Assembly: GCA_015501605.1 (NCBI GenBank)
Contig: JADNRZ010000033.1
Span: forward strand, 1-64,000
Length of the DNA: 64,000 nucleotides
From: Panaeolus papilionaceus
Taxonomy: Eukaryota > Basidiomycota > Agaricomycetes > Agaricales
Direction of reading: 5' to 3'
Made by a program: the position numbers and the translations under genes
Shown here: one piece after another, positions 50,325 to 62,365 of the stretch
Position numbering within the stretch: the first letter of the stretch is position 1
How the letters are laid out: each line of letters begins with the position of its first letter
The notes under the pieces: model-generated
The model's input: the letters and a program-made list of their open reading frames with translations, nothing else
Databases searched by the model: none
Told to the model about the DNA's origin: nothing

Positions 50325-50800
50325 CTCATGTGAGACATGTTCATCTTGATGTTGGTCAAATCTCAAACCCACTATGCGGTTTGCCGGATAGACACTCCTT
50401 ATGCACGTTTCCTGTTTCCTTACCCTCTTCTGTTTCCACCGCACCAGGCTACCGTTGCGTCCCCGGCGCATCACTCACTTATCATCACCGACCTCACGAT
50501 ATTGCTCGTCGACCATACACGATCACCATCTCCAACCGTACCGATGCGGGAGCCCAACACTTTGTACCCGGCCTTTCATTTCAAGCCGTTCACGGCGCTG
50601 TACTCCATAGGAATCAGGAATCATTGAAGCGATGAAAGGTAGGAATTGGAAGAAAAGCGGGGTGATGTACATACCACGATCGAGTGACCTTGGTGATTGG
50701 GCAATGTGAACTTCAGCCACTTCGGCCCATCCGCTTGTCAAGTTTACCTTGGCATTTTACACTACCTTCCATGGTCCCGCTCAAGTTATTAGTTTAGCAC
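50325..50800 (+). repeat. Conserved block C, copy 5 of 6
   Basis: Frame collinear with copies 1 and 3 is open (PDRHSLCTFPVSLPSSVSTA... to HRNQ). Other frames are open as well. Confidence 0.5.
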
Positions 50801-53800
50801 TCTTGTGGGTAGCTCAAAAGATCCAATATAAAGCGCGCCGGGGTTAATTAAAGTTGGCTGTGAGGGTGAAACGATATTGACGACTGATACGGAGCATGCG
50901 CACAATTGTATGAGGAAAGGGGGGCGTCGGTATTTGATTTCCAGGTTTACGTCTCGTTAAATAATCGTGCGCGTGCGCTGGAGTTGGTGGGGTGTGATGA
51001 AGATGCGATTAGGAAGGATTACCTCAGAGAGGTGGCGATAACCCTTGAAGATGGGTTCCTGACCTAGAGCGAAATAAGCGAAGGACGCGTTAGACCTAAA
51101 ATCTTTTAAAGCGCTCTGAAAGAGCTTTCCGAGGGGGTAGTGGTGAAGCATAAGGGGGGAACTTTTGCTTCTTCATTACCAGCACACCATCCCGTTTTCT
51201 CGAATCACATTTCTCAGCGTCACATTTCTCAGCGTCACCTGCAACACTGTCTCTGTCGCCTCTTCGTCTCTGTCCACCTCATCTCTCTGGACTCCACTTA
51301 GGCTAGAAATTTACTCACTGCAATCAATTATTGGCATATTCCGGCACCTGTGTGGTTAGATATCGAGTATCAATGTCGTCGCCGCCACCTAGGAATACAA
51401 TCCGATTCAATTCAAGGTTCACTCTTCGCCAAGTACGAAACCGATGACGTCAGTGAAGAATAGCAAGAAATCACGGAAATGAAGAACATCGATCTCTGAC
51501 TGGCAAGGGGTATGCGAACGAAGTGAAGACATGTTCAGATGAATTGGTCGTAGGCAGGGCGCTATGTTGAAGGCGGGGAGGTGGATGGGCTCACAAGTGG
51601 GAGATTGTTTGTCGGTATTTGAACTTTCCTTTGACATCAAGCCATCAACCCAACCGGGTTTGTCCCAAACCATCATGGTCGTCGCGCTGCACATCAGTTG
51701 AATGGTTGCTATTCCTCATCACCTCATTCTTTATATATTTTTCACCTTTGAATAGGGCGTTCGCGGTCGACTGTGGAGGAAGAAATGCCTTAGAAGCGCT
51801 GTAGGTTGAAGTGGGTTGGATGGGTTCATTGCTGGTGGCCTGGTCAGCCTATGTCGTTACAGTGTAGGAGACGATGATGGAGGATATGTGCATTTTGGAC
51901 TTTCAAAATGGCATAATATAGTTTCATGTGAGTACCATGAGGTCGTCGTTTTACCTTCCCTGCTAACCTAGGCTCGTCATTTTCAGTGTACTTCTATAGC
52001 ACAATTTCATCTGTTTTTTCTCAATGAACTGGTTGGCCTGTGATCTCGTCATCGTCGCTAAGCTTGTCCTCTGCTAGCCGGGCAGGGACTTTTTTCAGAG
52101 GTTTTGCGCGAATCAACAGGGTAAAATGGGAACATGTACTCACGGGGATTGTTGAGAGAACACGCCCGCCCAGTTTGTCCTCGACCATTCATCTGGTTTT
52201 CATTTGTGTATTTCTCATACCAACCTTCCAAAACTTTGACTAATCCCTAAGTTTCAGACCACGTTCCACTACATCCGCCATGCGCGCTCGCTTCATCAAC
52301 CATTTACCACCCAACACGACGAGAATTTCTTCACACCTACGTGTCTCTCGGCCAAACGAGGTATGTCTGCCGTCACCTCAACTTATGCCCGGCGATACTG
52401 ATGATACAAGTTTTCTGCATGCACTATAAATCTGGTCTCGTCGTTCCGCAGATTTTTGTTTTTAAATCCACTTCTACTCTGTACTCCCGACTTCAACGGT
52501 TTCCTTTTCTCCCCTACACACCACGTACCAAGGAAGCGACGCAATGACTGATGCCTCATCAAACATGGCTGTTGGTCTCACTCATCCCTCTGGGATTATA
52601 CCAGGACCATATCTTCACCGTACTCCCGTTGGCAGGAGTATCCCACCACCGACTGATTGCCATTACTGCCTACGCTGTTCATTCTGGATTTCATCCTCAT
52701 CCACCCTCCATCACTTCCAACGACCCCTCTAAGGTTTCCATTGCTTATTCTCCTCGTTAACCTACCTCTACGGTTTCCACAACGCCACCCAGTACAGCTT
52801 CCGCTGCCGTCGTCATCTCACTCAGGTATCATCTCCAACTCCCCTTTATGCTCAGAAGAAGCACATAATCACCTATCACCTGCGTCGTTGCCGTCGCCGC
52901 CCTGCTCAACCCGATAATTGAACGCTCGCCTTCAGTCACTCCGTTCAACCTTTTCACTCTGCAGACTAGGGGTAGTGAAAGGCTGGGTATGAACGGGAGA
53001 AAACGAAAATGGAAGGCGTTGGTGGGAGGAGACCCCGGCCATCAGGCAACCTGGGCGTTAACGCTTAGACACATAAGTCAAGCCAGAGTCCAATGCTGGA
53101 CCTCACTCCTCTTATAACACCTCCTTCGACATCCTACGCCGCTTTTCATGGTCATTTGCTCGCTCTAACTGTCGTCATTGCGGCAGGAAATGCGTTTGAC
53201 CCTGGCCATCAGGCGAACATGGACGCGCAGACACTGGCTCATAAGTCAAGTCAGGCGGCGACGATGGTTCTCACTCCTCCCATAGAACGAGCCTCAGCAC
53301 CTTATGACGCTTTTAAGGGTACTTTGCTGGCCCTAGGTGTCAGCGATGCCTCAGGAAACGTCGTTGTTAAATGTCGTCGGAGTTTTGGGTGGGGTTGCGA
53401 TCTCAGTAAAAGAGGGGCGATATTTGGATGTCAAGTCGTGTCTGGGCAGGATTGGCGGTTGGGGTGCGGTGACAACGAGAATGAGACGAAGGGGAATACG
53501 AAGGAACTGGCTGAGAAGGAATAGGACGAGGGGGCGGATGTAGGGAACGATAGGAGCAGCTACCCACCGTTCAATACAAGGGTCGTTTCAAGTGGTTGGG
53601 GCATAATATTTTGGTGAGTAATACGACTCCATGCAGCATTGTTGGGTATACTAACTTCCGCTCCAGCTTGATCACCCAAAACGCCCTTGTTTTCTTCATT
53701 ACCTCTCTTCTCTACACGGTGGTCCGCCTAAAGACGACAGCCGAGTCATCACCTCACCACTTTGGTTGGCTAAAAGCGCATATAGCCCACCAAGTGTGTT

Positions 53801-54599
53801 GCAATCGTTGATTACCACTCACCAGTATGACGCGAGTGGCCTATCATGAATGTATCACCACCACCACCACCACCACCACCACCGGCTACAGCAACGCAAT
53901 GGCTTACACATCAAGCGACGTCGTCGTTAGCCTCCGTCATCTCCCGACAACGGTCACTAATCCACGTCCTTCATCCCGCTGCCATCGCTGCGATTATTCT
54001 ACTCCTTATTTACATCGCTCCCCGGCACCTCCGTGTTCATCTTCAATTGGCGATTCATACACCACCAAGACGAGAAGTCAGATTCACTTTCTTTCTCCAC
54101 CTTTTGAAGGGTGTAGGCAAGAAAGATGCCAAGTGCTACCGCTGGTACAAACAGGCGCGACTTTATATCGTAATTCTGCAGGGATTTATATTGGACTACA
54201 ACGAAGGAAGCTCGGGTTGAGGTGACTCTTTAGCGTTTTTCGAGAAAGGTGTGGTGGAGCAACGAGTGAAAGAGGCGGATTGTGAGGATGTTGGGAGTGT
54301 TTTCGCGATGGAAAGGAGGGGGAGTTGTAAAGGATGCACCACAGGTATTGTTGATTAATTTCATTCCAAATATTACCAGACCTCAACTAACCTTAGATCC
54401 AACTCCAGTGTCATCAGCTGTATTCTTAAGTAGTCACTTGGACACACCCAACAGTTTCGCTCCCTTCAGTCCCTCTTCCCTCATTTCCAGGTACCACCAG
54501 CTCTTGTCGCCTTAGTCGGCCAACAACACATTCGGCGCTTTGGGTGTATCCACAATCTACAATTACCACTCACCACTACGACGAGAGCGGCCTATCATG
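50801..54599 (+). repeat. Plus-strand module of unit 4, blocks D-N
   Basis: Same order as unit 2, to which it is closest. I1 is 51928-51986 and I3 is 53614-53666. In the K sub-modules one frame is open for 143 codons (53093-53524) and spans both tandem sub-modules (LTPLITPPSTSYAAFHG..., TPPIERASAPYDAFKG...), the best candidate for residual coding in this family. It still lacks recognised domains. Confidence 0.45.
53856..53883 (+). repeat. (CAC)n microsatellite, about nine units
   Basis: Expanded trinucleotide run within block M; the same place in unit 3 has about four units and in unit 1 an interrupted version. Simple slippage. Confidence 0.8.
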
Positions 54600-55828
54600 A
54601 ACATATCAGGAACGACAGCGACACGATAACTGACACCTCATCAGTGTCGTTGTTGGTCTCCCTCATTACTCGTGACTATCGGGTTCTCAAGTCGGGCTAC
54701 GCTCCGTCGATGACGCTCACTTCTTCTGTAACACCTTCATCAACAGTCCATTCTGCTTTTTATGGTCACTTGCTGCTTCAAGGAATACATTTCCGTCGCC
54801 ACCCCACTCACCACTAGGCTCCCAGTAATTTAAGTCCAGCGCATTGTCGCCGCCGTTATTCTTATTCCTCAAGTGGGGTAGGAGTACTGAACGGCTAGGT
54901 TGTGAGGAGGACAACACAAAAGAGGAAAATGATGGAGACGGCCAAAATGGAACCGCCGATACTTTGGCTTATATTTCAACTCCGTCGAGCGCGATGGACC
55001 TCACTCTTCCTGTATCACCTCCTTTAACATCCACCGCTGCTTTTTTTTGGAATTTTGGTGGTCCTGGATGTCGGCGATGCGCCACAAAACGTCGTTGTTG
55101 GAATCGGTCGGAGTATTGGGTGGGTTTGGGGTTGCAGAGGAAAGAGGGGCGGTATTTCGGATGCTGAGTCGCGTCTTGGTCGGATTGGTGTTGGGGGTGA
55201 AGGTAGAAAGTTGGGTGACATGAGAGTGGGCAGGGAGGAGGTGGTTGGGAAAGAAGAAGACCAGGGGGTGTGGGCGGATACCGACTGGAGCGACATACCA
55301 GCGTTCAATACAACAGACAGTTCAAGTGTTCAGGAGTAGATATTTTGGTGAGTAAAATTTAACCAATATCCGATTCTAAGTCTGCGTTCTGACTGATCGT
55401 CAGTATTCCTAATGAACTTGTGTTATATGTATCGGTTTTTGAAATGACATTCCTGTTTGACTCACCTTGGGACGTTAATCAGTATGGGCTGCACTCATCA
55501 TCAATCTCACTTTGCTTCATCTACTCCATCCCTTCCTTCATAGTAGTCCATCGCGCATATTCAACAGTGCATCCATCTGCGTCACGGACAGTATTTATTC
55601 ATCAATCAAGTACTATCTGATAAATGCGTAAAGCTTGGATGACCTGAGGTAATAATGAGGTTGAGGGGTAGGGATTCCACGGGATGAAAAAGGATAACAA
55701 TAACGCGCGCTGGAAGAGCATATCAGGAAGAGGAATTCACAATATCCAGATGGGAGACGGTTGATGGCTAGCGTCTCAGGTGTGAAAAATTCTCGCCGCT
55801 CTCCTACGACGTCATGATAGGATGACCA
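54600..55828 (+). repeat. Segment nearly identical to 24300-25516, with empty foldback site
   Basis: Block P with I5 (55348-55403, intact CAG). A run of eight T near 55045 shifts the frame between MDLTLPVSPP... and VVLDVGDAPQ..., which is otherwise collinear with units 1 and 2. GATGACCA at 55821-55828 is the unoccupied target of foldback element 2. Confidence 0.65.
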
Positions 55829-55934
55829 TCACGATAGAGCATGGATCAGTCCATTTACGATGCTCACAACCTTGAATCGCAGGTCCGCTATTATTCGACG
55901 ACGCCTCATTATCATCTGGCTGTTTTACCCATTA

Positions 55935-56326
55935 CATTTACTCTGATCTATCTCCTATTCCGCGCCTATTGCTACCGGACAATGCTCCAGTACGAGTAGA
56001 CAATACGTAGTTGCAAGACTAGTCCCGAACACAGACTGGGAATGCGCGTGTCTCGACGTCAGAGTGCAATTATTCGGCGTCAATTGCAAGGTGCAGGTGG
56101 GATAACACGAAAGAGAGAGGGAAGGGAAGATGCAACGGCCTGTATGTATCGCTCTGGGAAATCCTGAGTGGGAATATTGGAGACATATTGTCGGGTAACT
56201 CATATGGAAAGTGCTGTCAATCTCACAGAAAGTGTATTCAAAGAGCGATTTAGAAAGAGAAAAAGAAAGCAGAAACGGAATAACATCCAAATGACAATCA
56301 CAGCCGTCAACACAGGTCAAGTGCCA
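55935..56326. repeat. 392-bp invertible segment, orientation B
   Basis: Reverse orientation of 28600-28992 with identical CATTA and TAATG flanks. The long open frame that crosses it here lies on the minus strand (55955-56545) and extends outside the segment only by chance. Confidence 0.65.
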
Positions 56327-59300
56327 TAATGTTTCAATATTGATCATCGTATTGAGCATGGTATATGAGGGAAAGCGGTTCGACGAGTACAGGGATATGA
56401 AGAATTCATAGCTAAGGTGAGGCATTTGGTGGAGGATTGTGTGGACGCCTCCCAAAATATTGGCAGTCTGTGGGAAATTATTTACATATTGGTGCACCGA
56501 GCCGTCAACGCCGTCTATCCGGGTTTGTTCCCAAACCATCATCATCGTCGCGCTGAGCGTGAGGTCAACAATCCCTATATCTCATCTCAGCCTCTTTTCT
56601 ATCTCTCTCTTGTTGGCTAGAGGATTATGACTGAATACGGTGAATGATTTTAGGAGGATTGGCTGTGGCAGTCTTTGTCTACAGACTACGACGTGTCGGT
56701 TATGGTGCAAGGGACCATGGTGGAGGGGATGTGTCTGCTGTATCTTCAAGTGGCTTAATGTAGTTTTATGTGAGTACCATCATTCGTTTTTTACCTTCCC
56801 TGACTGACCTACCATAGACTCGTCATTTTCAGTGTACTTCTGATAGCAAATGTCATTTCCCCTCATTTGCTCGTTAACTCTATGTGAAGAAAGAACTCCT
56901 CTGGCGTCCCTTCTTGATCATTAAATATCGAAACCCTCTTTCTTTCATCCCCACCATCGATTTATTTCCACTATTTCTCATTTTCGTTTCCAGGTCCTCC
57001 GCTGGTAGCGGTTTTAGAGTGCAAGAGGGTTGGGAGAACACCCGAGTCACATAATATTTCATCAGGTTTTCTCTCCTCCATTTTCGTACTTAATCTCCTA
57101 AAGCCGTGACCTGAAGTTTGCCTTCCACCACATCCACCACACTTGCTTTATTCACGATTTACCAACCAATACAATGAGACGAGTTTGGCGCTGCGTGTCT
57201 CTCAGCCAATGATATGTCAAAATGAGGTATGTATGCCTTCTCCCCATTATATATGTGGCGATACTGAAAATACCTAGATTAATTTTTTGCGTGCGATCTG
57301 CATCTGGTCTCATTGTTCCACAGATGTTTGTGTTGAAGCGCGATGAAAAAGTTGATAGGGTTGGTAGCTGTCCTTTGATGAGAGAACCCAGCGAGTGGAG
57401 AGGGATCGTGAGGGTGTGGGGATGCTGTAGACGGCGAACAGCGTTATGGATGACGATTTTGAGGGGAGATTGTAAAACCTGGGCACATCCGCAAGTTGAG
57501 GTCATCATCAATAAGTATCGCTCTGTCGTGTTCCAAATCTCAGCAGACATCAACTAACCTACTCAGTTCCAGCGTCGCACAGTTAAATCCACTTGCACTC
57601 TGTAACCAGTGACTTCAACAGGCGAAAGCGGCGCAATTACTGACGCGTCATTAGACATGGCTGTTGGTCTCCTTTTTTCTCTGCAACCGTGCCGGACGTC
57701 CTTCAACTCACTCCCTCCAGGGCGAGCATCCTCCCACCAATGCGATTCCATCACCCCCTGCATCGTTCATTTTCAATTCCTAGGCCAGGAAAGTTATGTG
57801 GCCCCATTCAGCCTCCTGTTGCTCTCTCCTCCATCTACTTACCTCTACGACCTCCTAAGCGCCACCCAGTGCTAATTTATCGACGAAATTCTCTTTCCAT
57901 CATCTCCGTCTGAATCAATTATCACCTGTATCGTTACTGTCGCCGCCCTGGTCAACCTGACAATTGCACACCGCTTTCAGTCACCCGGCTCAAAGTTTTC
58001 GCACTGTCGTCCTACATACGGTCAGGCATGTTCGGATTAGTGACAGGACAGGTTGTTAAGAGAGAGGAAGCGACATAGGAAGGTGTTGATGTGAGGAGAC
58101 CTCAGCAATCGGGCGACGTAGACACGCTGACACTTTGGCTCCTAAATCAAGGCAAGTTCAACCGATGGCCTTCACTCCTTCCATGTGACGAATATCAATA
58201 TCTGACACTGCTTTTCAGAGTGGCTTGCTCGTCCTGGGTCTCGCCGAAGCGGCAGGAATTGTCATTGTTGGACGTTGTCATACTTGGGTGGCAGAGAGGG
58301 AGGGGTGATATTTCGGCCGTTGAGTCATGTTTGAGGAGGATTGGTGGTTGGGGATGGGGACAAAAAGATTTGAGCGATGTGGGCGATATGGAAGGCGTAG
58401 TTACGAAGGAGGTGGACGAGGGGGTGTAGGTAGGGAATGCCACGAGTAACGACCAGTGTTCAATGCAATGGTCGTTTGGAGTGGTTAGGGCAAATTATTT
58501 TTGTAAGTAACACTCAGATGATATCTCTTCACAAGTTCGTGTTCTGAATGATCGTTAGTAATTTTAGTGAACCTGTTTTATATTATATCCGTTTTGATAT
58601 AAATTTCCTATTCAACTCATATTGGCACATTAGTTGGAGTGACCAATTGCACGGATCAGCTCATTTTATCGAGGTCATTCCTTCTCGAGGCACCTGACCA
58701 ATCAGGCCCATAATGCTCACTAGCACTCTTGAGTACTTTGATCGACCATGTTGCAGATGTGAAGGTGCATCCGACTGCGTCACAGATCACAGAGATTCGT
58801 TTGGACACCCAGCTTATCATCTGCATTCCCCCAATACAACAACACTCACCCACCCAAATACATATAATTCAGCTAGCTATATATTCAAACATGTACTTAA
58901 CAACATCCTTACACCAAATGTGGACATTGCTACATGGAGGACTTGATTGAAGGGAAAAGCTAACTGGCAGAACCACCATGGTCAACAGAACAGGGATGTG
59001 TATTCTGCATTCTGAGTGTTTTAGAATAGGATTATGTGTGGACAATCAGCTTGTGTTTGTATGAGCCCTGGCTATCCTGCATTTCTTGGTTTCAGTGTGC
59101 CCGTCATCTTTGTGTAATATCATTTTCTGGTTACCATCTACTCTCACTTGCTATTGAATGCTCCAAGAGGTGATTGTCACTCTTGCATGTGTCTTTGAAC
59201 CCTATAACATTCATCCACACCTCTTAATGCCCACTACAAGTCATTTTGTCCCTCCTCTCATCCTCTCACTGGGATCATCCATTTGTCTCTCACTCTGTGG

Positions 59301-59470
59301 CTCTCGTAGCAGCATGCCCATGGTAGGGGAATGTTGGTTGGAGTGAATGTTGGGCATTTTGTAAGAGACAGATAGTGGAGTGGAGCAGCAAGTGATTAAT
59401 CTGAATGGAAAGAGAGGGGATTTGTCAAGGATTGACCACAAGTATCATTCATAAAATTCATTCCATATTT
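56327..59470 (+). repeat. Diverged plus-strand module, subfamily beta, copy 2
   Basis: Partner of 28993-32150. I1 is 56770-56832, the donor GAGGTATGTATG is at about 57224 and an I3-like GTAAGTAACAC starts at about 58503. The match continues through CATTCTGAGTG and the GTAGGGGAATGTTG stretch at 59324. No conserved long frame. Confidence 0.45.
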
Positions 59471-59764
59471 CACCTGACCTCATCTAACCCCAAATTCAAC
59501 ACCAATGTCATCATTTGTACGTGCAACCAGTCACTTGACTACACTCAACACTCTTGCTCTGTTCACTCCTTCTGCTCAACACACTGCGTCAACATGCCAC
59601 TGCTCTTGTCCCCTAGCCCCCCTGGTTGACATATTGCACATTTAACTGATTTGGTGTATCTGCAATCAGTAATTGCACTCACCAAAATGATGAGAGTAGC
59701 TTCATGTGTCATTACATGCTTTTACCCCTACTATGATCTGTTTTACAACCATGCATATTTCGCC
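59471..59764. other. Block N relative, no gene
   Basis: TTTCACCTGACCTCATCTAACC and the following CAGTCACTTG match block N at about 54370-54440. The last eight bases (ATTTCGCC) form the left target duplication of the MITE. Confidence 0.4.
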
Positions 59765-60201
59765 TAGGGCTGGACACAAGTCATGTATACTCACAGGTAC
59801 CTGTGAGTTGACTTGTGGGAATACCTGTGAGTAGCATGACCTGCGGATCTGGGTACTTGTTCCCATGGGTCCAGGTCAAGTCTGGGTGTTGGTTTTGGAA
59901 AACTTGGTGACTCACAAGTACTTGTGCACCCATATGTACCTGCAATATAGTACACATTAGTAGAACTTTGAAAAAATATTTTACTTCCATTAGCCATAAA
60001 AACTACATTCGAAAAAAATGATATATTTTTTGTGAATAAAATTAATTAATTGAGCTGACCCATTGACCTGTGAGTGCTTACCTGTGGGTCATGGGTACTT
60101 GTGGGAACTTTGACCCACGGATCTGGGTTTGGATTTTGGAAAAAAAAAAACCCATGGGTACAGATCCAGATGACCCATGAGTATACTCATGTCCAGCCTT
60201 A
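59765..60201. mobile_element. 437-bp hAT-like MITE
   Basis: Ends TAGGGCTGGACA ... TGTCCAGCCTTA are inverted repeats, continuing as TATACTCA on both sides. The flanks ATTTCGCC (59757-59764) and ATTTCACC (60202-60209) form an 8-bp duplication with one mismatch. It contains repeated CCTGTGAGT/CCCATGGGT motifs and an A-run at about 60139. No coding capacity. Confidence 0.75.
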
Positions 60202-60209
60202 ATTTCACC

Positions 60210-61089
60210 TGTACTTCTTATTTCGGACTCTCTACTTGTATATAAGGACCTAGTATTTTGTTGTAGTTCTTTAGCTAGTTCTTTGTGAACAATACAACTA
60301 GTAACCTCATCTCTGAACTTGTACTTGCTTTCACTAAGACTCTGTTGCTTGATGAGATACTCTTTGTGTTAAAGAACTACCAAACCTGAACTTGTAACAA
60401 CTGTTGAACTGAAGTCTTAGTTCTCGAAGTTGTAACAATGTCCTGCTGATGTGCGCATGGGGATATCTGAGTGAAAGGGTGAGTGATGGTGAAGGTGTGA
60501 CTGGGGGATGAGAGAGGTGGATGGGAAAGGAAGATGAGATGTGCAGTATGAGTTCGTGGGGTCGATATGTGAGAGAAATGAAGAGATGGGAAGGTGAGGC
60601 AAGTGTGGAGTGAAATTGGTCAATGATGGAGCACAGAAACAATGAAAACAATGAAAATAAGTGCTGACTAAGGTGTACACAGACACTGGACAAAGACAAA
60701 GACAAAATACGAAGATGAAACACAAATACAAGGGCGGAAAAGAGACTTGTATTGGCTGTAAACTAAGTACATGATATAGGTAAAATAATAGAAAATGATG
60801 GAAATAAAAAGAAAATACTTGAATATTCAGAAATCAAAAGTGCTCTGCATGTGAACAATGCACTGATGCAAACAGAAATACACAGAAAAACATAGAAAAA
60901 TCGAAAAATAGGGGGATAGAGGTGCAGTGCTCATCACTGCACTCTCAAGTTTCGCGAAAGTAGTCATTGCTCCAATGTGCTCAGTTCATCCTATATATCC
61001 ATGCTGTGTTCCTCTATAAGATATAAATTCATTGAAATTTCAATATATGAGGATAGAAAATTACCAGTCTACTACAATCAACAGCCTAG
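60210..61089. other. AT-rich stretch between MITE and GTPase copy 5, no gene seen
   Basis: It has a TATATAAGG box at about 60239 and repeated AACTTGTA motifs, which could belong to a solo LTR, but no TG...CA ends or duplication were found. Minus-strand frames of 104-129 codons (60334-60731) are low in complexity (Ser, Leu, His) and not recognised. The last 30 bp resemble the 3' flank of copy 4. Confidence 0.35.
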
Positions 61090-62365
61090 CTACTTGAGTT
61101 TATGAAATACCCTTTTACTAGCTACAAAGAAAGGCCTAAATTGGTATTTCAAAGCAATGTGGAGTGGAAGTGGTAAAGGTGATGAGCAGCTCTTTGGGTT
61201 GATCTCATATAGATCATCTAAAAATGACTGAAGTGTGCCTAATGCCACTTTCTCATCCCTCAGTACAACCTCAAGAAGGCAGGGATCTTCACTTCCAGGG
61301 ATGCTTGCACTCTGTTTGTCCTCTGCAAGTGTGAGCAGTTGTTGGTGAATGTTGCTGATGCGCTTAAGGAGATTATTGAGGATGAGGGATTGGTATTGGG
61401 GAGCCCGGGCCATCTTCTTTGATTTGTCTTTATGGTGATACCATCCACCAAAAGACCTGTCTAGGATTGACAGTGCTGAGTGACTGGAAAACTCAAACTT
61501 CATGACACCAATCTTAAATCCATCAGATGGCTATGGAAATAATAAATCACATTTTCATTGCAGAAAAGCAAACCACCTACCACAAATATTTCATTTCTCA
61601 AATCACTCAACCGTTGATTGGCATCCTCCATCTTTGTGGGGGATGAAACATGGTTCCACATTGTGGTTACCACTTTGATCCCACTAGCTCCAAATGACTC
61701 TGCAAATGCTCTGAGGAGCTTGACTGCATCCCTTTTTGAACCTCCCATTCGTATATCTGTGATGGGTTGGAAGTAAAGGATGCGTACATCGACTGCATAA
61801 GCAGATTGACTGACAAGAAGCACCATTGAGAATTAGGACATTGTCAGTTGGGTTGGTGAACAATTAAAAACATACCGTAAATTATCCAATGTCACTGTGA
61901 TCATCTTGGTTATCTGACTTTCAGACATCTTGGTATCTAGAAAGCCAGGTGTATCCACTACTAGTAAAACATTCCATCTTCCTTTCATCAAATTGACTAC
62001 TTGATAGCAGAAGACTTCCTGTGTGACGCTTTCGAGTGAATCCTTTGAAATATCTAGTTTCTGATCTGGTGCCAAGAGTGACTGGATTAACTGGAGAGGA
62101 ACAAAAGTCAGTTTTAACATTGGGATGACACAAGGGATCAATGTAGTGAGATTAGACTTACAGCACTCTTTCCGGAGCCAGTTGGGCCCATGAGACTAGA
62201 ACAAGAAGTCTTGTCAGCCCTGCTATTCAACATTACTGAAATTACCAATAGGATATACAGGTAAACTATGACATGTTGTCCTTTAATGTCTTCTGGAGTT
62301 ACAGGTATAACACCTATGAGGCCCAAGAATTGGAGAGATGGATATTCTGCTCTGGTGGTTGACAT
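61090..62365 (-). CDS. AIG1/GIMAP-like P-loop GTPase, copy 5 (five exons, intact)
   Basis: Exons: 62259-62365, 62162-62195, 61876-62090, 61581-61809, 61090-61530; 1,026 nt, 341 residues in frame. P-loop GPTGSGKS, VVDTPGFLDT, ITDIRMGGS and VVTTMW are all present. Exon 3 is 6 nt longer than in the other copies (two extra residues, one near LLAPDQ and one before VVDTPG). The tail is of the copy-4 type: helical LLKRISNIHQQLLTLAEDKQSA, then SCSSPLPLPLH and a basic end (FRPFFVASKRVFHKLK) without the Ser/Pro linker. An upstream in-frame Met exists at 62392. With copies 1 and 2 it is one of three copies that look fully functional. Confidence 0.85.

Noticed and set aside
55955..56545. 196-codon minus-strand frame
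   Set aside because: It crosses the border of the invertible segment, and its other half lies in beta-module DNA; in the sister locus the same halves are not joined, so it is a chance fusion.
60210..60420. Solo LTR of a retrotransposon
   Set aside because: A TATA box is present, but no TG...CA ends, primer-binding site or target duplication could be found.
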